From the NCBI RefSeq assembly GCF_000159095.1, contig NZ_GG666296.1:398720-462719 (forward strand): 64,000 nt of DNA. The letters are read 5' to 3'. Shown here one piece after another: positions 9,595 through 17,532 of this stretch. The position numbers were made by a program, and so were the translations under genes. Numbering within the stretch: the stretch's first letter is position 1; each line of letters starts with the position of its first letter. This DNA comes from Anaerococcus tetradius ATCC 35098 (GTDB taxonomy: Bacteria > Bacillota > Clostridia > Tissierellales > Peptoniphilaceae). The notes beneath the pieces were generated by a model that saw nothing but the letters and a program-made list of their open reading frames with translations, ran no database searches and was not told where the DNA came from.

Positions 9595-10282
9595 AGAGAT
9601 ATTTGATATAAGAAAAAATGATATAATTTCTATTACTGGATGTGGGGGCAAGACAAGTCTTATGACAAGTCTTGCCCTAAGTTTAAGAAAAAAGGGGAGG
9701 GTCTTGGTCACGACTTCTACTAAGATAGCCCTTCCTAAAGATGGATTTGATAGGATTTACCCTTCTTTTGATTCTTATAAGTATGACAAGTTGGAAAGAT
9801 TAGTCTGTCTTGGAGAAAAAGTAGAAGGAAAGGATAAGCTACAAAGCCTAGGCTATGATAAATTAAAAGCTATACTAGGAGATTTTGATTATGTCCTAAT
9901 CGAAGCCGATGGATGTAGGAATCTTCCCCTAAAGTTTCGGTATGACCACGAACCTGTGATCTATGATTTTACAAGTAAGCTTATAGGAGTCCTTCCTATA
10001 AAAATACTTGGAAGAAAGACCAATGAAGAATTTATCTACAATTTCCAGGGCTTTTCAAAAAATATTGGCTCTGGTATCATAGATAATAAGATGATTAATA
10101 AATTGATAGCCTATGAGAAGGGTTTCTACAAGGCTTTTGATAAAGATAAATATTTCTTCTTTAACCAAGTAGAAAGCAGGAAAGATTACGAAAGGATTGA
10201 AGAATTTAAGAAAGACTTCGCCTTTAAGGATATCAAATTTACTTATGGCTCTATAAAGGAGGGCAAATTTTATGAAAATTAA
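9581..10282 (+). CDS. yqeC: Selenium-dependent hydroxylase accessory protein, YqeC family
   Basis: This 233-residue protein has an N-terminal P-loop-like motif, ISITGCGGKTSLMTSLA at about residues 17-33, and an acidic Walker-B-like YVLIEADGC near residue 105. The layout matches the YqeC family, found with selenium-dependent molybdenum hydroxylases. Its biochemical function is not established; a nucleotide-driven role in enzyme maturation is usually assumed. It overlaps the hydroxylase gene by 14 bases and the next gene by 11 bases, so it is tightly coupled. The call rests on both the motif and the genomic setting. Confidence 0.8.
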   Translation: MKKIEEIFDIRKNDIISITGCGGKTSLMTSLALSLRKKGRVLVTTSTKIALPKDGFDRIYPSFDSYKYDKLERLVCLGEKVEGKDKLQSLGYDKLKAILGDFDYVLIEADGCRNLPLKFRYDHEPVIYDFTSKLIGVLPIKILGRKTNEEFIYNFQGFSKNIGSGIIDNKMINKLIAYEKGFYKAFDKDKYFFFNQVESRKDYERIEEFKKDFAFKDIKFTYGSIKEGKFYEN

Positions 10283-10844
10283 TGCAATACTAATGGCTTC
10301 AGGACTTTCAAAAAGGATGGGCGAAAATAAGCTCATGCTCGAATTTAGGGGAAAGAAAATTTACGAATATGCCCTAGGTCTCTTAGAAGAAATAGGTTTT
10401 GACAAGGTTGTTGTTGCTTCTTCTTATGAAAAAATCCTAAAAGATGCTGAGGCTAGGGGCTTTCTAGCCTTGGAAAATAAGGATAATGAAGTAGGTAAGT
10501 CATCATCTATAAAGCTTGGAGTTAGGGCTTGTGATGAGGATGCGGCTATGATGTTTTTTGTAGCAGACCAACCCCTCCTTAGTAAGGAAACTTGTAAGAA
10601 TTTGATAGCTTCCTTTAAGGAAAATCCTTTAATGACCTACCCTAGAGTTGGTATGAGAAGGGGAGCTCCAGTAATATTTCCAGCTTCCTATAGAAAAAAA
10701 CTCCTAAGCCTTGAAGCTGACCAAGGGGGAATGATTTTTGCAAAAGACGATAAGACAAACAAGGTTGAGATAGGAAATGAAGATGAGCTTTTGGATATTG
10801 ACACCCTAGAAGCTTATGAAAGGCTAAAAAAAGATCATGAATAA
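10272..10844 (+). CDS. mocA: Molybdenum cofactor cytidylyltransferase-like NTP transferase (MocA/MobA type)
   Basis: This 190-residue nucleotidyltransferase starts with the diagnostic LMASGLSKRMGENKLML signature of the MobA/MocA/GlmU fold, and has FFVADQPLLS around residue 95 and GAPVIFP around residue 135. MocA makes molybdopterin cytosine dinucleotide, the cofactor form used by xanthine-dehydrogenase-family enzymes, which fits its place beside two such enzymes. It overlaps yqeC by 11 bases and yqeB by 8. GTP versus CTP specificity cannot be settled from the sequence, but context favours CTP. Confidence 0.82.
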   Translation: MKINAILMASGLSKRMGENKLMLEFRGKKIYEYALGLLEEIGFDKVVVASSYEKILKDAEARGFLALENKDNEVGKSSSIKLGVRACDEDAAMMFFVADQPLLSKETCKNLIASFKENPLMTYPRVGMRRGAPVIFPASYRKKLLSLEADQGGMIFAKDDKTNKVEIGNEDELLDIDTLEAYERLKKDHE

Positions 10845-11640
10845 AAAGCTTGTAATAGTAAGGGGCGGTGGCGATGTAGCCACAGGGACTATCCAAAAGC
10901 TAAATAGGGTAGGCTTTGATGTCCTCGTCCTTGAAATCGAAAAGCCAACCTGTATTAGAAGAAATGTAGCTGTAGCCCAAGCTCTTTTTGAGGGAGAAAT
11001 CCAAATCGAAGATATAAGGGCAGTAAAATGTGAGAATCTAGAAGAGATAAAAAAGGCCTTTGATGAGGGTTTGATTGCCGTAACAGTTGACCCAGAGGGT
11101 AAATTTATTGATGAGCTTAAACCTATAGCGGTAATTGATGGAATACTAGCTAAGAAAAACCTAGGCACTAATAGGGATATGGCTCCAATTACAATAGGAC
11201 TAGGCCCTGGATTTGAGGCAGGAGTTGACGTTGATTTAGTAATAGAAACAAATAGGGGCCATGACCTTGGTCGATTAATCTTTGAGGGACCTGCTGCAGC
11301 AAACACAGGTAATCCTGGAAACATCAACGGCTTTACAACAGAAAGAATCTTAAGGGCAAGTGCTTGTGGCAAGCTTCATATCATAAAAGACCTAGGCTCT
11401 GTCGTAAAAAAAGGTGAAGCTGTAGCAGAAGTTTCTGGCAAAAAGATCTACTCAGGTCTTTGCGGGATGGTTCGTGGCATGATTAACGAAGGCTTAGAAG
11501 TTAGTGAGGGAATGAAGATTGGAGATGTCGATCCAAGAGTCATCCCAAGAAATGCCAAGACCATATCAGATAAGGCAAGGCTAATAGGAGGAGGAAGTCT
11601 CGAAGGTCTTCTCATCCTAAAAAGAAGGAAGGGTCTATGA
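10837..11640 (+). CDS. yqeB: Selenium-dependent molybdenum hydroxylase accessory protein, YqeB (EF2563) family
   Basis: This 267-residue protein opens with RGGGDVATGTIQKL, a glycine-rich nucleotide-binding-like start. It continues with EKPTCIRRNVAVAQAL, typical of the YqeB/EF2563 family. The family is a phylogenetic marker of selenium-dependent molybdenum hydroxylases. Its exact activity is unknown, although a role in loading or activating selenium at the Mo centre has been suggested. Overlaps of 8 and 4 bases with its neighbours show translational coupling in the maturation operon. Confidence 0.82.
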   Translation: MNKKLVIVRGGGDVATGTIQKLNRVGFDVLVLEIEKPTCIRRNVAVAQALFEGEIQIEDIRAVKCENLEEIKKAFDEGLIAVTVDPEGKFIDELKPIAVIDGILAKKNLGTNRDMAPITIGLGPGFEAGVDVDLVIETNRGHDLGRLIFEGPAAANTGNPGNINGFTTERILRASACGKLHIIKDLGSVVKKGEAVAEVSGKKIYSGLCGMVRGMINEGLEVSEGMKIGDVDPRVIPRNAKTISDKARLIGGGSLEGLLILKRRKGL

Positions 11641-12443
11641 AAGCTGAAATATTAGAAAAAATTTATGAGGAAAACCAAAAAGGCAGGGATTGTGCCCTAG
11701 TCTTTCTTATAGAAAACAAGGGCTCAACTCCAGGCGAAGATAATTCCTTGATGGCAGTTTTTGAAGATGGGTCATCACTTGGAACAATTGGCGGAGGAAA
11801 AATCGAGGCAGATGTAATTAGAAGGGCGATGGAAGGCATGGAAAAAGCTAAGTCCTTCGAGTTTGACTACAATCTTTCTACAAGTGGTGAGTTAAAGATG
11901 AGCTGTGGAGGAAATTCCCGAGGCTTCGTAAAATATTTTAGGGCGAAAAATAAGCTAGTAATCTTTGGAGCTGGCCATGTTTCCCAAAAGTTAGCTAGAA
12001 TTGCAACAAGGACTAACTTCGAAGTAACCATTGTTGACGATAGGGAAGAATTTAAAGCTGCAAACGACTTTGAAGGAATTAAAGAATATTTATCTATGGA
12101 AATCGAGGAAGCTGTTAGAAAAATCGACTTCGATAAGGATAAGACCTACCTAGTACTTGCAACTAGGGGTCACGCCAATGATACACAGGCCCTAAGGGAA
12201 ATTCTTAAAAACAAGAAAGATTCCTACCACTATCTAGGGATGATTGGCTCAAAAAATAAGGTAATTAGAGTATTTGACCAACTAGAAAAAGAAGGCTTCG
12301 ACAAAAAAGACCTTCAAAAAATCTACACTCCTATAGGCCTTGACTTAGACAATGGCTCCGTAGAAGAGATAGCCATATCAATAATGGCAGAAATATTGAT
12401 GGTAAAAAACAATAAAAATGCCGCAAGTCAGAAGTTTAACTAA
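11637..12443 (+). CDS. XdhC/CoxI-family molybdenum enzyme maturation protein
   Basis: This 268-residue protein has the two expected domains. The N-terminal XdhC/CoxI part shows ENKGSTPGEDNSLMAVF and GTIGGGKIEADV, with a conserved Cys in KMSCGGN. The C-terminal Rossmann part starts at VIFGAGHVSQKLARIA, about residue 110. In relatives such as Rhodobacter XdhC the protein binds the molybdenum cofactor and inserts its sulfurated form into xanthine dehydrogenase. Here it may deliver a sulfurated or selenated cofactor; that is inference. Its start overlaps the yqeB stop by 4 bases (ATGA). It is the last gene of the plus-strand operon, with a terminator shortly after. Confidence 0.84.
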   Translation: MKAEILEKIYEENQKGRDCALVFLIENKGSTPGEDNSLMAVFEDGSSLGTIGGGKIEADVIRRAMEGMEKAKSFEFDYNLSTSGELKMSCGGNSRGFVKYFRAKNKLVIFGAGHVSQKLARIATRTNFEVTIVDDREEFKAANDFEGIKEYLSMEIEEAVRKIDFDKDKTYLVLATRGHANDTQALREILKNKKDSYHYLGMIGSKNKVIRVFDQLEKEGFDKKDLQKIYTPIGLDLDNGSVEEIAISIMAEILMVKNNKNAASQKFN

Positions 12444-12505
12444 AGCCATGATATTTGATGCCTATAATAGAAGATTAAATTATAGAGAAAAAATAAGAAA
12501 ATTAC

Positions 12506-12546
12506 AAAAGCTGGTGTAAGGGCATTTGGTCTAAGCACCAGCTTTT
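12506..12546. terminator. Terminator between convergent hydroxylase and selenium operons
   Basis: An 11-bp perfect stem (AAAAGCTGGTG / CACCAGCTTTT) with a 19-base loop has a T run on the plus strand and a shorter one on the minus strand. It lies between the plus-strand operon and the convergent desulfurase gene, so it probably serves both. Confidence 0.8.
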
Positions 12547-12558
12547 TTGCTTATATCA

Positions 12559-13698
12559 TTAGTCGCTAAGGCTTCTTGCTATATGAAAAAGAGCCTCTAC
12601 AGCCTTATCGACTTCCTCAAAGCTATTAAAATATGAAAAAGAAAATCTCACAAGGCCTTGGACTTCTGTGCCCAAGTGCTTATGAATTAGGGGAGAGCAG
12701 TGGGCTCCAGGCCTTGTTTGGATGTTGTAGTCTTCATCCAAAATCATGGCGACTTCGCCTGATGGAAGGTCTTTGATATTTAAAGAAACTATGGGAGTTT
12801 TAAGATTTTTATCATCTTTTGAGTAGAATTTTATTCCATCAATTGCTGAAGCTTTCTTGTAAAAACTTCTCGCAAGCCTTAGGGACTTAGCTCTGATTTT
12901 TTCTATTCCCTCATCAAGAATAAAATCAACACTAGTCTTTAGGGCTATTTGATTTAAGAAATTAGCCGTTCCAACTTCAAAAATCTGAGGAAAGGCACAG
13001 GGCATGGTCTTAGCAAAGGAATCTATCCCACTTCCTCCAGAAAAAACTTCTTTAAAGGGAAATTCACCATTTTTTATCAGCCCTCCTGTTCCGCTCGGCC
13101 CATAGAGGGACTTATGACCTGTGAAGGCAAAGATAGAATTATCGTATTTACTAAGGTTCATATCAAGTAGGCCAAAGGATTGGGCGAGGTCAACTATCAT
13201 TATTAGCTTATTGGCCTTGGCAAAGTCGTAAAGACGGTCTAGGTCCTTGGCTTCTCCAAGAAGATTTGAAGCTGAATTTATAATTAGAAATTTGCTATTT
13301 TTCCTCAATTCTTTCTCAAGGGCTCCGTAGTCAAGGTCGAAATTTTCATCAAAATCGACCAAGGAAAGCTCACAGCCACTTTGATAGAGGGGACGGAGGA
13401 CAGAATTGTGCTCGCTTGTCGAACTTATCACATGGTCTTTCTTCTCAACTAGGCTTTTGATAGCAAAATTTAGGGCATAGGTCGCATTTTCTGTAAGGAC
13501 TATGTCAGAAGGATTAGCTATGTGGGCAAGTCTTGCTAGGGACTTTTTAGTCTCGTAGATAGCAAGCATGGTATTTTGTGAAAGAAGATGACCTGACCTT
13601 GCGGGGTTGCCATATTTTTCTGATTCTATAAGCTCTATGAACTTTTCTTTTAGGGCTTGGGGCTTGTGAAGGCTAGTTGCAGAATTATCAAAATACAT
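12559..13698 (-). CDS. Cysteine desulfurase-like class V aminotransferase (copy 1, selD-linked)
   Basis: This 379-residue PLP enzyme is of the EF2568-like desulfurase family. It keeps the PLP Lys (TGHKSLYG, Lys196), the Asp-x-x-Gln of IVDLAQSFG, and the active-site Cys in RPGAHCSPLIHK (Cys334). The His that stacks on PLP in this fold, present in the second copy as VISHVSNLSG, is replaced here: the aligned segment reads INSASNLLG, with Ser142 at that place. It would draw sulfur or selenium from Cys or selenocysteine and pass it to SelD or the Mo cofactor. It is the last gene of the minus-strand operon and overlaps the carrier gene by 11 bases. The His loss may change activity or substrate. Confidence 0.8.
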   Translation of the reverse strand: MYFDNSATSLHKPQALKEKFIELIESEKYGNPARSGHLLSQNTMLAIYETKKSLARLAHIANPSDIVLTENATYALNFAIKSLVEKKDHVISSTSEHNSVLRPLYQSGCELSLVDFDENFDLDYGALEKELRKNSKFLIINSASNLLGEAKDLDRLYDFAKANKLIMIVDLAQSFGLLDMNLSKYDNSIFAFTGHKSLYGPSGTGGLIKNGEFPFKEVFSGGSGIDSFAKTMPCAFPQIFEVGTANFLNQIALKTSVDFILDEGIEKIRAKSLRLARSFYKKASAIDGIKFYSKDDKNLKTPIVSLNIKDLPSGEVAMILDEDYNIQTRPGAHCSPLIHKHLGTEVQGLVRFSFSYFNSFEEVDKAVEALFHIARSLSD

Positions 13699-13951
13699 AT
13701 TTTTCTATTAACATCCTTCCATTTTTATCTCTTTTCATCAAAAATATCCCATCATAATCTCTTTTAGTAAGTCTATTTAGGGCGAGGGGCAAATCTCTTT
13801 CCAAAATCCTAAGGGCAAAGCCACATCCTGCATCAATTTGACTGGGTAGGGGAATTAGCCTTGCCTTTTCTAAATCTTTTAGCTTATCTAGGGCTGCCGT
13901 AGGTTCTTCAAACTTTTCGAAGGAAAAAAGGATAAAAGTCTTATCTAGCAT
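13688..13951 (-). CDS. Putative Se/S carrier-like protein (DUF3343 family), copy 1
   Basis: This small 87-residue protein contains the motif RLIPLPSQIDAGCGFALR, with one invariant-looking Cys. The second copy at 16903-17145 shares QLIPIPNFLSASCGLAFK. The family (formerly DUF3343) is named as a putative selenium/sulfur carrier because of its genomic company; the function is unproven. It sits between yedF and the desulfurase with 7- and 11-base overlaps, which favours a direct handover of sulfur or selenium from the desulfurase to the Cys. That handover is inference. Confidence 0.7.
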   Translation of the reverse strand: MLDKTFILFSFEKFEEPTAALDKLKDLEKARLIPLPSQIDAGCGFALRILERDLPLALNRLTKRDYDGIFLMKRDKNGRMLIEKYVF

Positions 13952-14544
13952 GGGCTAACTACATGATGACTTCTTAGGATTTCTACGATTTTATACATAT
14001 TTGTAATTTCTCCGACTTTAAGTTTTTCCTTTAGCTTATAATTTCCAAGACAAAGGCCACAAGATAGGATTTCTACACCCTTGGAAGCCAAGTTTTGGAG
14101 GTCTTCGACAGTTTTTTCATTTACACTGGTGAGCATTACTCCCCTGTTATAGAAAATTACCTTCTCTGGAATTACATCTTGCTCGGTTAGGGCATAGATA
14201 AAGCCTTCGAGTAGGCTTTTTGAAAATTCTTCATCGCCCTTACCCATCCTATCATCAGAAATAGCAACTACATAAGAAGAAGTATCTATTGAACTAGTAT
14301 CTTCTATAAGCTCACATTGGCTGGCCTCATTTTTCTTTAGGCTAACCCTATAAAGGCCATTTTCGATTTTTTCGCAAGTTGATTCGATTTTAAGCTCCTT
14401 TGCCATCTTTTTTAGATTTTCAGTTGCAACTTCATTATCAACTAGGATTTCAAAATCTTTTTCTTCTGGATTTTCCTTAATCATTTTCTTAGTTTCGATT
14501 ACTGGAATGGGACAAACTTTTCCTAAACAATCTATTTTTTTCAT
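13945..14544 (-). CDS. yedF: Sulfurtransferase-like selenium metabolism protein YedF
   Basis: This 199-residue protein has an N-terminal TusA-like domain with the CPIPVIETKK signature (Cys near residue 11). Its C-terminal DsrE-like domain contains SCGLCLGNYKL. This two-domain form is the YedF family associated with selenium use. It lies 10 bases downstream of selD on the same strand and overlaps the carrier gene. Its likely role is to bind and relay activated sulfur or selenium. The precise partner is unknown. Confidence 0.83.
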   Translation of the reverse strand: MKKIDCLGKVCPIPVIETKKMIKENPEEKDFEILVDNEVATENLKKMAKELKIESTCEKIENGLYRVSLKKNEASQCELIEDTSSIDTSSYVVAISDDRMGKGDEEFSKSLLEGFIYALTEQDVIPEKVIFYNRGVMLTSVNEKTVEDLQNLASKGVEILSCGLCLGNYKLKEKLKVGEITNMYKIVEILRSHHVVSPC

Positions 14545-14554
14545 AAAATCTCCT

Positions 14555-15568
14555 TTATTTTACAATTAGGGCGTAGGATCTTTTCTTCATTACTCGGCCG
14601 ATTTGCCAAATATCCATATCATTTTCCCTAAATTCTTCTATAATTTTTTCTGCTTCTTTTTCACCAACTGCTACACAAAGACCACCAGAAGTTTGAGGGT
14701 CAAAGAGAACTTCCTCCATGGCAAAATCATCAATCATAAATTCTAGCTTATCAGCTAGGAAATTCCTATTATTCTGTCCTCCTGAGGTGTAAAGGAAATC
14801 TCTCGCAAGGTCAAGACTTGGTCTAAGGATAGGGACTTTCTTGCTATCAATAACTATAGAAAAATCATCTCCTGCCATCTCAGATAAGTGCCCTAAAAGG
14901 CCGAAGCCTGTAATATCCGTTGCTGCATGGATATCATACTTTACAAAAATATCTCTTGCGTACTTATTTAGCCTTGCCATTTGCTCTGTGCAAGCCAAAA
15001 AGTCCGCTTCTTTAACAAGACCCTGGGCGAAATTCGCTGTAAGAAGACCTGTACCTAATTTTTTTGTAAGCAAAATTACATCCTTATCTTGGGGAGTGTT
15101 GTTTTGCCAAATATCCTTTTTATTGACCTTGCCTGTAACAGAAAGACCATATTTAATAGTCTTATCGTGGATGGAATGACCACCAGTAAGGCTAGCCTTA
15201 GCTTCGCAAACCTTATCATTACCACCACGAAGGATTTCCTTTAGGATGGAAAAATCCTCTTCTAGAGGAAAAGTAACAATATTAAGGGCACAAAGGACTT
15301 CGCCACCCATAGCATAGACATCGCTTAGGGCGTTGGCTGCTGCAATCTGACCAAAAAGATAGGGGTCTTCTACCATAGTTGGAAAAAAATCCAAGGTCTG
15401 AATCACGCAAGTTTCTCCATCAATATCAATAACTGCTGCATCATCCTTCTTGTCAAAGCCGACAAGGATGTCAGCTCTCTTGTAGGGTTTAATATCAAAA
15501 AGCAATTTATCCAAATTGCCGGCGGAGATTTTTGCATTACATCCACCGCACACTTCTAAGTTTTTCAT
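14555..15568 (-). CDS. selD: Selenide, water dikinase (selenophosphate synthase)
   Basis: This 337-residue SelD makes selenophosphate from selenide and ATP. The N-terminal active-site loop reads CGGCNAKISAG. Cys10 aligns with the essential Cys17 of E. coli, and Lys13 with the catalytic Lys20. The second E. coli Cys (Cys19) is Ala here. Conserved Asp-rich metal/ATP segments follow, such as VGFDKKDDAAVIDID, plus SLTGGHSIHD and DPQTSGGLCVAV. The residue is Cys, not selenocysteine. It leads the minus-strand operon selD-yedF-carrier-desulfurase with an AGGAGG ribosome site. As no selA, selB or selC is nearby, it fits the orphan-SelD trait serving molybdenum hydroxylases, though the rest of the genome is not visible. 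Confidence 0.92.
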   Translation of the reverse strand: MKNLEVCGGCNAKISAGNLDKLLFDIKPYKRADILVGFDKKDDAAVIDIDGETCVIQTLDFFPTMVEDPYLFGQIAAANALSDVYAMGGEVLCALNIVTFPLEEDFSILKEILRGGNDKVCEAKASLTGGHSIHDKTIKYGLSVTGKVNKKDIWQNNTPQDKDVILLTKKLGTGLLTANFAQGLVKEADFLACTEQMARLNKYARDIFVKYDIHAATDITGFGLLGHLSEMAGDDFSIVIDSKKVPILRPSLDLARDFLYTSGGQNNRNFLADKLEFMIDDFAMEEVLFDPQTSGGLCVAVGEKEAEKIIEEFRENDMDIWQIGRVMKKRSYALIVK

Positions 15569-15689
15569 AAAACCTCCTATTAATATTTTACCGAATATTT
15601 TTTAAAAACAAACAGAAAAATGTTTTCACAAAAACTTATAAACTTTTCTAAGTAGAGGGAAATACAGCTAGATGGCTTAAAGATAACGA

Positions 15690-15718
15690 TTGACAAAGCC
15701 TAGTATATATTAGATAAT
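15690..15718 (+). promoter_or_regulatory. Sigma-A promoter of the second desulfurase/carrier pair
   Basis: TTGACA (15690-15695) and GATAAT (15713-15718), with a 17-base spacer, form a near-perfect promoter in the divergent gap between selD and the second desulfurase. An AAGGGAG ribosome site follows before the ATG at 15753. Confidence 0.7.
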
Positions 15719-15752
15719 AGTTTTATGCAAGCTATATTAGAAGGGAGTTATC

Positions 15753-16901
15753 ATGATTTACTTAGACAATGCAGCGACAAGTCTTATTAAGCCAGACCTA
15801 GTTAGGGATAGGCTTATGGAAAATTTTAACAAAATTGGCAATCCTTCTAGGGGTTTCAATAAAATCAGCCTAGAAACTTCAAGGATGGTTCTTGAAACAA
15901 GGATTAAGCTTGCCAAGTTTTTTAATATCAAAGACCCGAGAAGAATTTCCTTCACCAACAACGCAACAGAAGCCTTAAACATTGCAATTTCTTCTTTCAT
16001 AGATGGGGAAAGTCATGTCATAACAAGCGTGATGGAACATAACTCAGTCCTAAGACCCCTCTATCTAAAGGAGGCTAAGGGAACTACCATCTCTTACATA
16101 GATATAAAAAAAGACAAAAGGATTAGGGCTATATTAGACCTTGATAGCCTAGAAGACTTGCTAAAAGAAAATACCAGGGCCATAGTAATAAGTCATGTCT
16201 CAAACCTAAGTGGCAACATCACCGACCTTAGAAGAATTTCTACCTTTGCCAAAGCCCATGGCCTCATCCTAATTGTAGATTCTGCACAAAGTGCAGGACT
16301 TTTGTACATAGATGTAGAAAAATATGGAATCGACGTCTTGTGCTTTACAGGTCATAAATCCCTTTTCGCCATCCAAGGCATAGGGGGCATATATGTTAGG
16401 GAGGGTCTAAATCCAAGACCTATCAAAGTTGGTGGCTCAGGCATAAATTCCTTTGATAAAATTCATCCGACAAAGATGCCCGAAGCCCTTGAAGCAGGAA
16501 CAATCAATGCTTATGGCATACTCTCCCTTAATGCAGGCCTTGACTTTATAAATGATATAGGCCTTAACAAAATAAGAGATAAGGAAAAAGACCTACTAAG
16601 CTACTTTACAAAAAGACTAAAAGAAGTGCCTCAAATAATAATCTATGGAGATGACAATTTAGAAAATAGGGCTGGCATAGTATCAATCAGCTCAAAGAAA
16701 CTTTCATCTGATGAAATTTCTAAAATACTAGCTGAAAAATACGACATATCAACAAGAGCAGGCGTCCACTGTGCACCCCTAGCCCACAAGGCCTTGGGTA
16801 CAGAAAAAGACGGCATAGTGAGATTTTCCTTCTCCTACTTCAATGAAAAAGAAGAAATAGATCAAACAATAGCCGCCCTAAAAGAAATACTGGGAGATTA
16901 A
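15753..16901 (+). CDS. Cysteine desulfurase-like class V aminotransferase (copy 2)
   Basis: This 382-residue PLP enzyme is paralogous to the one at 12559-13698. It retains the complete active site: PLP-stacking His148 in VISHVSNLSG, Asp and Gln in IVDSAQSAG, PLP Lys202 in TGHKSLF and Cys340 in RAGVHCAPLAHK. It would release sulfur from Cys or selenium from selenocysteine. It has its own promoter and is read divergently from selD. The second DUF3343 carrier gene follows one base after its stop. With copy 1 lacking the His, this copy is the better candidate for the working desulfurase. Confidence 0.82.
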   Translation: MIYLDNAATSLIKPDLVRDRLMENFNKIGNPSRGFNKISLETSRMVLETRIKLAKFFNIKDPRRISFTNNATEALNIAISSFIDGESHVITSVMEHNSVLRPLYLKEAKGTTISYIDIKKDKRIRAILDLDSLEDLLKENTRAIVISHVSNLSGNITDLRRISTFAKAHGLILIVDSAQSAGLLYIDVEKYGIDVLCFTGHKSLFAIQGIGGIYVREGLNPRPIKVGGSGINSFDKIHPTKMPEALEAGTINAYGILSLNAGLDFINDIGLNKIRDKEKDLLSYFTKRLKEVPQIIIYGDDNLENRAGIVSISSKKLSSDEISKILAEKYDISTRAGVHCAPLAHKALGTEKDGIVRFSFSYFNEKEEIDQTIAALKEILGD

Positions 16902-16902
16902 A

Positions 16903-17145
16903 ATGATAGTAATAACCTTCGACACAACAACAGATGCCATGATGATGGAACTTTTCGCAAAGGCTAATGACTTTCCCGGCCAATTAATACCCATCCCCAA
17001 CTTCCTATCAGCCTCCTGCGGTCTCGCCTTTAAATCCACTCTAGAAGAAGACCAAGCAAAAACAAGGCTAGCTGATAAACAAATAAACTACGCCAAAATA
17101 TATAAAATTGAAGAAGAAAAAAAGATTCCAAAGGCAAAAAAATAA
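16903..17145 (+). CDS. Putative Se/S carrier-like protein (DUF3343 family), copy 2
   Basis: This 80-residue protein has the motif QLIPIPNFLSASCGLAFK with the single conserved Cys of the family. The rest diverges strongly from copy 1, and it has a Lys-rich tail (residues 69-80). It starts immediately after the desulfurase stop, so the two are one unit, repeating the desulfurase/carrier pairing of the minus-strand operon. Confidence 0.68.
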   Translation: MIVITFDTTTDAMMMELFAKANDFPGQLIPIPNFLSASCGLAFKSTLEEDQAKTRLADKQINYAKIYKIEEEKKIPKAKK

Positions 17146-17174
17146 AGGAAACTAGCTAGTTCTTAGAAAAATAG

Positions 17175-17199
17175 ACAAGTAAGAAATTACTTGTTTTTT
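17175..17199 (+). terminator. Terminator after the second desulfurase/carrier pair
   Basis: ACAAGTAA and TTACTTGT form an 8-bp perfect stem with a GAAA loop, followed by five T. The following 17200-17382 is AT-rich with no recognisable gene. Confidence 0.75.
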
Positions 17200-17382
17200 A
17201 ATTATGAATAATATCGATAATCATGGGATTTATAAGTATAAATATGGAAGAAATTTGATAAAGTATTATTTCTTATAAATTGTATATCGAAAATTGATGG
17301 TAATTATATCATATGCAAATTCTAAAATAAATTTACTATAATTTTAATTGAGAAGAAAGATTATGATATAATAATTTTATAA

Positions 17383-17489
17383 ATAAAAAACTTGCAAATG
17401 CAAGTTTAGTGTACACAGCGTACAACCTACTACAGGTAGGCGAATTGAATAAATTTTTATTTGAACTCGTTAGTAATTTAAGTACTAAC
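17383..17489 (-). ncRNA. tracrRNA of the type II-A CRISPR system
   Basis: Read on the minus strand, 17489-17459 is an anti-repeat. TACTTAAATTAC and TAAC match the complement of the CRISPR repeat, then GAGT forms the usual bulge, then TCAAAT pairs with the repeat start GTTTGA. The layout parallels the S. pyogenes duplex (lower stem, bulge, upper stem). Downstream hairpins follow: AATAAA/TTTATT (nexus-like), CCTAC/GTAGG and TGTAC/GTACA. The end is the terminator stem AAACTTGCA / TGCAAGTTT (17388-17407) and a T run. Length is about 100 nt. It directs RNase III processing of the pre-crRNA and loads Cas9. Confidence 0.88.
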
Positions 17490-17517
17490 ATTATATTGTT
17501 GAAATCGTTTTTGTCAA
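17490..17517 (-). promoter_or_regulatory. Consensus promoter of the tracrRNA
   Basis: On the minus strand TTGACA (17517-17512) and TATAAT (17495-17490) match both consensus boxes exactly, with a 16-base spacer. Transcription would begin about 7 bases later, inside or at the edge of the anti-repeat. The promoter lies between the tracrRNA and the cas9 ribosome site and points away from cas9. Confidence 0.82.
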
Positions 17518-17532
17518 ATAATTGGAGGAAAT

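Noticed and set aside
9581-10282. YqeC as a kinase of known substrate
   Set aside because: The P-loop-like start is clear but no substrate-specific motif is recognised, so no reaction is assigned.
10824-11372. 182-codon minus-strand frame opposite yqeB
   Set aside because: The plus-strand gene has clear family motifs and tight overlaps with its neighbours; the antisense frame has none.
14555-15568. SelD as a selenoprotein
   Set aside because: The active-site position is an ordinary Cys codon and the frame contains no internal TGA.
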